DNA of 64,000 nucleotides, taken from the NCBI GenBank assembly GCA_016630905.1, contig WBMQ01000004.1, positions 434,001 through 498,000 on the forward strand, read 5' to 3'. This document shows, piece by piece, positions 34,825 to 44,363 of the stretch. A program made the translations under genes and the position numbers. Position 1 is the first letter of the stretch. Each line of letters starts with the position of its first letter. The notes under the pieces are model-generated. The model saw only the letters and a program-made list of their open reading frames with translations, was not told where the DNA came from and ran no database searches. The stretch is from Capillidium heterosporum (Eukaryota > Entomophthoromycota > Entomophthoromycetes > Entomophthorales > Capillidiaceae).

Positions 34825-35991
34825 TCAGTCAAACTTAGTGAATAGTTTGAAGGAGGAGAAGACCTTTCGCTTCTTTCTAAACTTTTCAAAGAAGGATAAA
34901 CTGTTGGATGGTATCCGTTTGATCTCGCTGCACTGCATCTGCTTGATCTCGTCAAACCCAATGCGATTTTCAACCATGACCATATGAGATCCAGGTAGGC
35001 TTTTGATACTATCAATGGCTTTGGCAAACGAAGATGCAAAAGCAATGCCACAGCCATACCTTTCGGTTATGTTGGCATGGGAGTAGAAACTTAGGATGTA
35101 GGTGCAGCATACTGACTTTGTAGTTTGGTCGATGTCGCTGTTGCGTACATTCTTGTAAAGGTCTCGAGCTCGTGCTAGTGCCAATTTGATGGAACTTTCC
35201 ACATCTTTGTCAGTATATCGATGAGAATTGGCAATATCGTTCTCCAAGAAATGCCTTATTATGTTATGCGTATCGTGAAGTAAGATGCAGGCCTCGATAG
35301 TATCGTTGAGAGTACCAGCAGTAAGCCTAGAACCATCGTCGTTCATAACTGCAAAAAAAGGCAGTAAAGTGCCTTCGAAGAATCCATCCAAGTTCCGGAA
35401 GCGTAAATACCGATCATAGGATCCTTTGAGGTTCATAAATAAGTTGAATTGGGATTCAGGAGTATGGCCTTTGACGCGACCCTGCAACTTGAAGTAACCC
35501 CTTAAAGTGACCTTTATACGATCCATCAACTTTGAAGCCAGCACCTCTCCGATCATATCGAGGAGTTCCTGCATGGTGTACCCAAAGACGTTGAGTTTTG
35601 TCCAATCTTCATGTAGATTCTGGTAGTTCATGGTCTCTTCGTCAAGTAAGTTGACTAGACAAGTCAGCAGTAGCGTAGCTTCAAATACTTTCTGATTGGG
35701 TTCCGCCATTATCATGGTTATAGTCCAATCGTAGGAATGGCGTAAACTCATGATCTCTTTTTCCTTAGTATCAAAGTCCCCATTGAACACCGGTTTCAAA
35801 ATTTTAAAGATACTGAGGATATCGTAGCCTGGGATTTGATTTCCCAAGGTATTCCAACTCATAGCTCTGTTAGAGATCCGAGAGGAAGTCAGATCTAGGT
35901 TGGTAAGCAGGCTGGTGCGCTCGAACTGAGGTTCCCTTACAAAATTGTTGTTTAGAATGGATTCATCGTCGTTGAGCCACAGATCGCACAT
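34825..35991 (-). CDS. array paralogue B, unknown four-copy family
   Basis: Single exon, 388 residues, ATG at 35991 (MCDLWLNDDESILNNNF). It carries every family block: YDILSIFKILKPVFNGDFD, LDEETMNYQNLHEDWTKL, GYTMQELLDMIGEVL, FRNLDGFFEGTLLPFF, LHDTHNIIRHFLENDIANS, ARARDLYKNVRNSDID and ERYGCG. The tail is SFFEKFRKKRKVFSSFKL. Its last ~230 bp are almost identical to copy C (one difference seen between 34861 and 35100), while its first half is more distinct, so the 3' end has been shared with C recently. Terminal residues are strongly basic and aromatic as in the other copies. Function unknown; see copy A for the terpene-cyclase-like spacing of motifs. The frame is intact and coding-like throughout. 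Confidence 0.9.
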   Translation of the reverse strand: MCDLWLNDDESILNNNFVREPQFERTSLLTNLDLTSSRISNRAMSWNTLGNQIPGYDILSIFKILKPVFNGDFDTKEKEIMSLRHSYDWTITMIMAEPNQKVFEATLLLTCLVNLLDEETMNYQNLHEDWTKLNVFGYTMQELLDMIGEVLASKLMDRIKVTLRGYFKLQGRVKGHTPESQFNLFMNLKGSYDRYLRFRNLDGFFEGTLLPFFAVMNDDGSRLTAGTLNDTIEACILLHDTHNIIRHFLENDIANSHRYTDKDVESSIKLALARARDLYKNVRNSDIDQTTKSVCCTYILSFYSHANITERYGCGIAFASSFAKAIDSIKSLPGSHMVMVENRIGFDEIKQMQCSEIKRIPSNSLSFFEKFRKKRKVFSSFKLFTKFD

Positions 35992-37526
35992 TAGGAGTAG
36001 GATTATTAACTAGTATTATTTCTATTTAGTTGGATATAGTTTATTCCTTCCTACATCATCGTATTTATATAAAAGTGAGCGATGCATGTTTCCTAGCAAT
36101 TTACACTGAAGGCTTGTATACAGTTCGCCATCTCGTGAAGAAGTTGTAGAATTACTAATTTTAGAAGTAGTAGGTATGCTATATATATCAATTCTACCTA
36201 TGTGGTAGTATTGAAAAGGTTTACTGTTACGACTATTGTTGAAAATTTAGTCTAAACCCCAAACTATCAAATTCTGGGGTATCGGTTTAGTTTGCTTTTT
36301 ATATTAATTTTAGATATATCACAACAAAGTTGCAGTAACAACTTAACTTTTAAGGCATCGTCCGCCAAAAAGGCAGGTGTGTGAGTTACTACTTTTGAAG
36401 ACGCCCCAGCTAGCCTCTAAACTGCTTTCCTAGATCGTAAAATAGTGCTTTGATGGTCAAAAGCTTTTTTTGGGTCCCCAATCTTAACACTGATCACGTT
36501 TGCGAATTTATAATATAGTAAAAATTTTGAAAGGGTTGGTCGTGCACAATGAATAGACTAGGTAAATGCAAAAGGCTCCATATATGTAGCCATCTCAGCT
36601 GCAAATCCAAAAGTAGCTGGCTCTTAATGTGGATTACTTCTAACTGTCTACTTTCCATTAGTATACTATCACTTGTAACATATCCGATCTAAAGAAAAGC
36701 GATTTTGCATAATAATCTGGCATATATAATTATCTAATATGTTATATTATACATCACATTTATAAATATAAAATATATTAATACTTTGAAACGATGGAGA
36801 ACATTAAATTGGATGTAAGTGTAGTGAACTATTTCAGATCTAATAATTTCAAGTGTAGTTGAACCTAACCTCCATGTGAACTTAAATTGGTAGATCTAAA
36901 TGCGGGTGTCGTATTCTATGGGGATGTTTACAACCTCCTTATCTTCAAGTTGGTTGGATGACACAGATTTTATTATAGCATGTTGGAAACTGCCGATAGT
37001 TTGCTAACTATCATGCAACTGGAAGCCTGATCTTAATAGGAAGGAATCACTGATTTGAAGTAATAGGTTGACTTTATTCACTGTTAACCTTAATGGCCAA
37101 TAGCTCCATCAGAGCTAACATAAGTAGCCAAGTGACATTACCTATCCTCTGTCCACTTCAAAAAATTAAAATGTAAATATAATACATGTAAGTTCATATT
37201 TTAATTGAAAAGCCAGTTTTTAATTTTTCTTATACTACTGTAGCTGAATCTAAAGTGATACATTTCTATAATATAATACCAGTAAAAACTTAATGATGAT
37301 TCCCCTTGCAACTTAAAATCCAAACATTCTATATCTCTTGAAACGGTGGTTTCGATCTAAGAAATATATATTTTTAAAACTAGAAAGTGATCCCAGAAAT
37401 TTGCCAATATTTAGGCATTATAAATAATAGAAAATCAGTACAGGAATAAATAAATACTATAAAGATCTAATAAATTAGTTTACTTATAAAATGCAACTCT
37501 AACCATATATGTGGGATATAATTCAC
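35992..37526. other. array spacer B-C
   Basis: Holds the promoter region of copy B. About the first 500 bp align with the spacer upstream of copy C; the remainder is AT-rich with no gene seen. Confidence 0.5.
36064..36367 (-). promoter_or_regulatory. upstream region of paralogue B: TATA box and shared element
   Basis: TTTATATAAA (forward, 36064-36073) lies about 73 bp before the ATG. The shared element (forward CTTTTAAGGCATCGTCCGCC) is at about 36347-36366, about 355 bp upstream. Beyond it, CCTAGATCGTAAAATA and ATCTTAACACTGATCA are also shared with copy C. Confidence 0.55.
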
Positions 37527-38700
37527 CTATAAGGCAAGCTTGGAGGTGAAGAATTTGAAAGAGGAAAAGATCTTTCGCTTCTTTCTAAACTTTTCAAAGA
37601 AGGATAAACTGTTGGATGGTATCCGTTTGATCTCGCTGCATTGCATCTGCTTGATCTCGTCAAACCCAATGCGATTTTCAACCATGACCATATGAGATCC
37701 AGGTAGGCTTTTGATACTATCAATGGCTTTGGCAAACGAAGATGCAAAAGCAATGCCACAGCCATACCTTTCGGTTATGTTGGCATGGGAGTAGAAACTT
37801 AGGATGTAGGTACAGCATACTGACTTTGTAGTTTGATCGATGTCGCTGTTGCGTACGTTCTTGTAAAGGTCTCGAGCTCGTGCTAGTGCCAATTTGATGG
37901 AACTTTCCACATCTTTGTCGGTATATCGATGAGAATTGGCAATATCGTTCTCCAAGAAATGTCTTATTATGTTATGCGTATCGTGAAGTAGGATACAGGC
38001 TTCAATAGTATCGTTGAGGGTACCAACAGTAAGTTTGGAACCGGAATCGTTCATAACGGCGAAGAATGGTAGCAATGTTCCTTCAAAGTAGCCGTCTAGA
38101 CAACGGAAGCGTAGGTATCGATCGTAAGATCCTTTGAGATTCATAAATAAGTTGAATTGGGATTGAGGGGTATGATCTTTGACGCGACCCTGCAATTTAA
38201 AGTAACCCCTCAAAGTTATTTTGAGACGGTCCATCAGCTTTGGAGCCAACACCTCCCCGATCATATTCAGGAGTTCTTGCATGGTATATCCGAAAACGTT
38301 CAAGCTTTGTCCAATCCTCGTGCAAGTTCTGGTGGTTCATAGTCTCCTCATCCAACAGATTTACTAGGCAAAGTAGTAGGAGACTAGCTTCGAAAATTTT
38401 CTGATTGGGCTCTATCATCAGCATGGTTATGTACCAGTCATAGCTATGCCTCAGGCTCATTATTTCCTTTTCCTTGGTGTCAAAGTCTCCGTTGAAGACA
38501 GGTTTCAATACTTTGAAGATACTGAGGACATCGTAGCTAGGGATTTGGTTCCCCAAGGTATCCCAACTCATGCTTCGGTTGGAAATTGGAGGAGTGGTTT
38601 GGTTCAGGTCAGTAACCAGGCTATCCCGCTCGAATTGAGGTCCTCTTAAGAAGTCATTGTCCAAAATAGATTTGTCGTCGCTAAGCCATAAGTCACACAT
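37527..38700 (-). pseudogene. array paralogue C, one-base insertion, mosaic of B and D
   Basis: The ATG at 38700 starts MCDLWLSDDKSILDNDF and the frame follows the family until WTKL. There the strand reads AAG CTTGAAC where copies B and D read AAG TTGAAC, an extra C at about 38304. The original frame then runs off into unrelated residues (ERFRIYHART) and stops at 38197. The frame one base on continues with NVFGYTMQELLNMIGEVL to a normal end at 37527. Everything else is intact, so the lesion is recent or tolerated. The 5' part from 38421 to 38589 is identical to copy D, and the 3' part from 37571 to about 37810 is nearly identical to copy B. Because no other damage is present, an assembly or base-call error cannot be excluded. 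Confidence 0.75.
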
Positions 38701-40733
38701 TAGATATAGTTTATTAGTTATATTAATTATTAACTGTTTTTATATCTTATTTTTTGCATGCTGTAGTATTTATATATGAGTGGGCGATAGTTGTCATCTA
38801 CCGATCCATTTGGGAAGCTTGCATTCAGCCCGACATCTCGTGAGGTGGCTTTAGGGTAATTTCCGATTTTAGAAGTGGTAGGCATGATCTATAAGTGAAT
38901 TCTACTCAGCAAGTAGTATTTGAAAGCTTCACTATTATGCTACTCAAAACTTTTAGTTCAAACCAAAAACTCTACAAATTATGGGGTATATAGTGTATTC
39001 TGAACTTTATATTAATTTTAAACATGCTGCAACCTTGTTGGAAAAGCTCTTCGATTTTTAAGGCATTGCCCGCCCAAAGGTGGGGGTGCCATCTACTATT
39101 TTATAAAACTCCACTTAATCTCCAAGTTGATTTCCTAGATCGTAAAATATGGCTTTAATGGTGGAAAGTTTTCCAAGGTCCTCGATCTTAACACTGATCA
39201 CATTTGTAAACTGATACTGTAGTATCAAAAATTGAAGAAATCGACTATTATAAAGAGGGATTTTCTTAAGGAGCCTTCAGTATGTTTACACACAAACTAC
39301 TACTCAAAAATACCAAGTTCCTAATACTGACGATTTTTAATTACCTACTTCTCATTAAGATACCGCCAACTTGTGTTATCCAAATGCTGTACTCATCCGA
39401 TATAAACAGAAGAAATTTTACTTTTAAATTGCCATCTATCTTCAATCTTTATGCTCTATGATATACATACATTTCTAGCTAAAATATACTAGAGTTTGAA
39501 AATGGTGGAGAATAGTAAGTTGGATGCAAACTTAGGCTATTGTTCCGAATCAGCAGTTTCAAATGTAGTTGGACCTAACTCCTATATAAAATTAATGTGA
39601 GACTCTGCATGAGTAGCTGCTTGATAAGAGATGTTTTTAGCTGCCCTTGACTTCAAATTTGTTTAGTGGCATTCAACTTTAAAGATATAGCACAGATTTT
39701 GTTGAAATATATTAAAAAGTGCCAACAATTTTAATTTTATCATGTAACTTATAATTTAAAGGCAAAAGGATGAAGATCACTGGTTTGGAGTGGTAGTCGA
39801 TGAAAATCTATATAGCTGTCAATATTCAACCAACTTTATAAAGACATAAAAAAAATCTAAACTCTTAAACCTACTATACAACGTTAACTAAATCAACGCC
39901 AAGTATTTATAGTTGAATGGCCATCCATCTCTCTGCCTCTTCAAAATTTTGCACAAGGTAAGCCACATGTAATACGATATTTAAATTACAAATATTAAAC
40001 TGTGCTAAGATCCACCCTTGCTAACCTGGGTACAGGATCTCCTTGTGTCAACGGATTAGTTTCAGAATCTAGCTGACCATTAGTCATAGTTGAAATATCT
40101 AATTGGATATGGCTTATTATTCCCAATACTTGGTAGAAATAAAAGTATATAGGTAACTATTATGATTTTAGAAAATAGGTCAAGATAAGTGATTAAAAAA
40201 TCACTTATATGACTATATATATGTTCTTGAAATTACTTTGAGGCTGAAGCTTTATATCCCAGCTTTAGCTGCTCTCGTTTAGTCAGAATCTCCAATTAAT
40301 TTACAGCTTACTGTACCTTAATTTCTAGCTTTTCGTCGCAGATTTTGAGCAACTAATTTTCACATACTAGAAATAAACTTTCTTTTATAAGTCGGATTCC
40401 AATAACCTATTAACTTAGAGATGGATACAAAGTCCCTAGAAAGACAGCTGTTCGAAATAATATCAATATAAGCTTGATATCGCTGCCCCTCTAACCTGTA
40501 ATTTAACAATCTGGGCTTTTGAAACTATAGCTTCTATTGATAAAAAATATTTATATACTTTTCTAACTGGAAAAGCTCATACTTTGCCAACATTTAGCCA
40601 TTACTAATATCAGTGAAACAATTATGCTTGGGAAATATAGTATAAATATGTAAATGGCATAGTATAGCTAGTAAATTTTTATTATAAGAGGTAAATCAAT
40701 ATTGCTAATATAAGTCTAAATTAGAAGCACCAA
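38701..40733. other. array spacer C-D
   Basis: Holds the promoter region of copy C; the first 500-600 bp align with the spacer upstream of B. The rest is AT-rich with no gene seen. Confidence 0.5.
38770..39075 (-). promoter_or_regulatory. upstream region of paralogue C: TATA box and shared element
   Basis: TTATATAT (forward, 38770-38777) lies about 70 bp before the ATG. The shared element (forward TTTTTAAGGCATTGCCCGCC) is at 39055-39074, about 358 bp upstream. Confidence 0.55.
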
Positions 40734-41900
40734 TCACTGCAGCATCCATCCTAACCCCAAGTACTTGAAGTTGAAGTGCTTAAACGAAGGTAGGAACTTT
40801 ATCTTTCGTTTCGTTTTCTTAGGAGCCTTTTGTTTACCCAGCTGCATGCGCTTGATCTCGTCGAACCCAATGCGATTTTCTATCATCACCATGTGCGACC
40901 CAGGTAAACTTTTGATACTGCCTATGGCTTTGGCGAACGAAGATGCAAAGGCGACGCCGCACCCATACCGTTCCGCCATATTTGCATGGGAATAGAAACT
41001 TAGGATGTAGGTACAGCATACTGACTTTGTAGTTTGATCGATGTCGCTGTTGCGTACGTTCTTGTAGAGGTCACGGGCTCGTGCTAACGCCAGCTTGATG
41101 GAGCTTTCCACATTTTTATTGGTGTAGAGGTGTGAGTTGGCAATATCGTTTTCCAAAAAATGTCTTATTATGTTATGCGTATCGTGAAGTAGGATACAGG
41201 CTTCAATAGTATCGTTGAGGGTTCCGACCGTCAATTTGGACCCGTCGTCGTTCATGACAGCAAAAAAAGGCAGCAGTGTGCCTTCAAAATAGCCATCCAA
41301 ACAGCGAAAGCGTAAATACCGATCGTAGGACGTCTTGAGGTTCATGTAGAGGTCGAACTGAGATTGGGGAGTATGCCCTTTGACGCGACCTTGTAACTTG
41401 AAGTAACCCCGCAGTATGGTTTTGATACGTGTCATAAGCTTGGGAGCTAAAACTTCACCAATAATGTCCAGAAGGTCCTGCATTGTGTAGCCAAAGACGT
41501 TCAACTTTGTCCAATCCTCGTGCAAGTTCTGACGGTTCATAGTCTCCTCATCCAACAGATTTACTAGGCAAAGTAGTAGGAGACTAGCTTCGAAAATTTT
41601 CTGATTGGGCTCTACCATTAGCATGGTTATGTACCAGTCATAGCTATGCCTCAGGCTCATTATTTCCTTTTCCTTGGTGTCAAAGTCTCCGTTGAAGACA
41701 GGTTTCAATACTTTGAAGATACTGAGGACATCGTAGCTAGGGATTTGGTTCCCCAAGGTATCCCAACTCATGCTTCGGTTGGAAATTGGTTTGAAGCTAG
41801 GATCCAGGTCGATGAGCAGGCTGCTACGTTCGAACTGGGGGCTTCTGGTAAAGTCATTGTTCAGGATGGAGAGGTCGTCACTCAGCCACAAGTCTGGCAT
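40734..41900 (-). CDS. array paralogue D, unknown four-copy family
   Basis: Single exon, 388 residues, ATG at 41900 (MPDLWLSDDLSILNNDF). All family blocks are present: SYDVLSIFKVLKPVFNGDFD, LDEETMNRQNLHEDWTKL, GYTMQDLLDIIGEVL, FRCLDGYFEGTLLPFF, LHDTHNIIRHFLENDIANS and ERYGCG. The tail differs from B and C (KKTKRKIKFLPSFKHFNFKY…) but keeps the Lys/Phe/aromatic character. A 169-bp stretch in the 5' half (41621-41789) is identical to copy C. The gap to the chitin synthase gene upstream is 2.4 kb. Function unknown; no signal peptide or membrane span seen, so probably cytosolic or peripherally membrane-bound through the basic tail (inference). Confidence 0.9.
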   Translation of the reverse strand: MPDLWLSDDLSILNNDFTRSPQFERSSLLIDLDPSFKPISNRSMSWDTLGNQIPSYDVLSIFKVLKPVFNGDFDTKEKEIMSLRHSYDWYITMLMVEPNQKIFEASLLLLCLVNLLDEETMNRQNLHEDWTKLNVFGYTMQDLLDIIGEVLAPKLMTRIKTILRGYFKLQGRVKGHTPQSQFDLYMNLKTSYDRYLRFRCLDGYFEGTLLPFFAVMNDDGSKLTVGTLNDTIEACILLHDTHNIIRHFLENDIANSHLYTNKNVESSIKLALARARDLYKNVRNSDIDQTTKSVCCTYILSFYSHANMAERYGCGVAFASSFAKAIGSIKSLPGSHMVMIENRIGFDEIKRMQLGKQKAPKKTKRKIKFLPSFKHFNFKYLGLGWMLQ

Positions 41901-41954
41901 TAATATTGATTTATTAGTTTGTAGGTTTTACTTTTTGGACTTTGCTTACATAAG

Positions 41955-42285
41955 CTTATATAGGGAGGTATCTGGAAAGTTTGAAATTAACATTTCTTTG
42001 CAAAGTTTTGATCCAGTTTCGAGCTCGTGAGCAATTTGAAGCTGGATTACCGTTCTCAGTTGGCTTATCTATCTACCTACTTGATGTAGATCCTATACTT
42101 TGAGGAATGTAGAATAAGGGAGTATTTGATATTTCGATGGTATAATGTTTTACTAATAGTAAACTTTAATTTTTATTAGATATCTGGGGTAGGAAAGTTC
42201 GAAACCAACTTTGAGTAGATTGGTATCAGACACTGGTGCAACCTTAACCAATATAAAATTTACTTTTTAAGGTATTATCCGCCAG
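41955..42285 (-). promoter_or_regulatory. upstream region of paralogue D: TATA box and shared element
   Basis: CTTATATA (forward, 41955-41962) lies about 55 bp before the ATG. The shared element (forward CTTTTTAAGGTATTATCCGCC) sits near 42263-42283, about 365 bp upstream, with a further CCGTAAAATTTT block near 42330 as in B and C. Confidence 0.5.
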
Positions 42286-42801
42286 ATGTCTTCTATATAT
42301 ACTAATATAAACTAGGCTACCGTATACCGTAAAATTTTCCTTTTGATGAGTAAAGACTTTTTAGGATACCTAGCTCAAATTTTGACATCCAACTCGTTGC
42401 TTCAACTCGTATTCTGTCTCATCGTTGTGTATAAAGCAACGTCTACTTTTAACTACGTTATTATGTAAATACTTTGACCTCATTGCTCGTTTGGGTATAG
42501 CTTGTTGACAAGATGCAACGTTTTTGGTATTTGAACTACAGTTGCTACGACACCACCTCACCAAATTTCTGAACACACCCGATCTAAAATGAAGTAGCAG
42601 TACATCTCCCAATATGCATATAGCTCTATTTAGTGTGAAAGTCATTGTACGTGAAATTTTATATACAGCACCTCGACTATCCCTAAATTAAGTATGTGGG
42701 ACTAGATTGAATCAAGATATAACTTTAGACAATTCTTCTGGGTCCTTTTTTCCTTTAGCGTTGAAAATATAGGACCTCATGTGAAGAATTATAGTGATGG
42801 C

Positions 42802-42935
42802 CGATCAGCATCCAGGCTATATGCTGGTCTAGCAGCCAACGGTAATATCAAAGAGTATATTATTCCCATGAGAGGTCCCGTATTAGCTGTCGATCAGCAT
42901 ATAAGCTGAATGCCGGTCTAAAGACCAACCGCTCT
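42802..42935. repeat. short direct repeat, two diverged copies
   Basis: CGATCAGCATCCAGGC followed by ATATGCTGGTCT (from 42802) recurs as CGATCAGCATATAAGC followed by GAATGCCGGTCT (from 42891), 89 bp apart; both end in an AGCCAAC/GACCAAC tail. Confidence 0.5.
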
Positions 42936-44363
42936 ATTTGCTATTTTCAAATATAAACTTAAACTCCCGGACCTTGTATCCCAAATATATCTTAGTATTT
43001 GGCTTCTATACTATGTAGAAAGCTGGGGTAGGTAAAATTACTAAAAGGTAGCAAAAAGTCATGTATAAGGTTTTTATTGGAGGAGATTGAAAAATTTTGC
43101 ACACCTTTAAACTTGCAATTTTTTATAAAAAGGTGTTGTTGGATCTATCGAATATTTGCATATTTCTATAAAATTTTGCAATTGCAGCTGGACACTTCAA
43201 ACTTGAAATCGATTTAAACGGTCACTCAATGTCTTGTATAGGCTCTTGGACATAATTTTAAACCTCCTCGGCCCTTCAAAACTTTTTAGTACCTGAGGTC
43301 GATGATCCCATCCTTCTATATTTTCTTAGATAGATCTTAAAGCAGTGATTCCATATTAGTTTAATGAACTTTAAGTGGCGGTTTGGAATGAAAACTCCAA
43401 GATACGCCAGCTCCTCAAAAAATGCATTGCCACTTGCCAACAAGTCTTTTCAAAGTAGATTCTACCCACAAAGTCGTTAGCAGTTGACTTTTATACTGCT
43501 ACCAAATAGCAACAATATCCTATGTGAAGCCGTTTAGTAAATTAAAACTATAGGTTTTGCCGTGCATTATAGAGTAGGGATCAAATATAACTGAACATAG
43601 CTGGCTTTTCCAATTAAAGGCCCTAAGTCAAGGCTGCAGCTTTCAATCTCAAAAGTACGTTTGCTTTACTTTAAACCACCATCTTTTTATTTCCAATTAG
43701 CCTTCAACTCAATAGGTAGAGTACATCATATCCAACAAAATTTAGGAGGGTTATAAAGTTATTTATCGGTTGTGTGAGCGTGGAGCAGGGAATTGAGATT
43801 CGAATGAAAAAATTGCTGACTACTGACCTATCTTTTATCGGATTGGGGAAGCTGGCGTGCATGGAGATTTGAAGATTCATACATCAGCCTTCAATCCAAT
43901 TCAGTAGACAGTTACTTTTCAACTGCATTATGTCAATAGCTATCGATCGATGGCTACCATAGGCATAAAAGCTAACGACCTCAATACTTTCTCTGCCAAG
44001 TGATAAAGCTATACCAGGTTTTCTAAGTCATTTGTAACTTTACCCCCGATTCAAGATTAGCCAACTAAATGCTACAGAACTATCATTTTATTACTGGAGT
44101 TGGCTTTATTTTATCACCTTTTAAAACCCTGAGCTATGCTATACCGGACATCTCCAAACGTGAAGTGAACTAGGTGGAGACAGCTGAACTAAAAAGCGCT
44201 GCTACTGTTCTGAAGGCATGTGCAAGTAAATAATAAAATAGAATACAACAGATTTATTAAAATTTTGTCAACCGATGTACAAGGCCCATCAATTGCCATG
44301 ATATAAAGTTTATATACTTGTTGGTTATAAGAAAAACAGAATGTACACTTCACTCAACTTCCA

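Larger units (their letters stand above)
41901..44363. other. intergenic between paralogue D and chitin synthase
   Basis: Holds the promoter region of D and a two-copy repeat at 42802-42935. A 91-codon ATG-started stretch at 42370-42645 (minus) overlaps conserved upstream sequence of D and looks like chance. Nothing else recognised. Confidence 0.5.

Noticed and set aside
42370-42645. 91-codon ATG-started stretch with several cysteines
   Set aside because: Overlaps the upstream region conserved among the array genes on the same strand, has no convincing signal peptide and no support.
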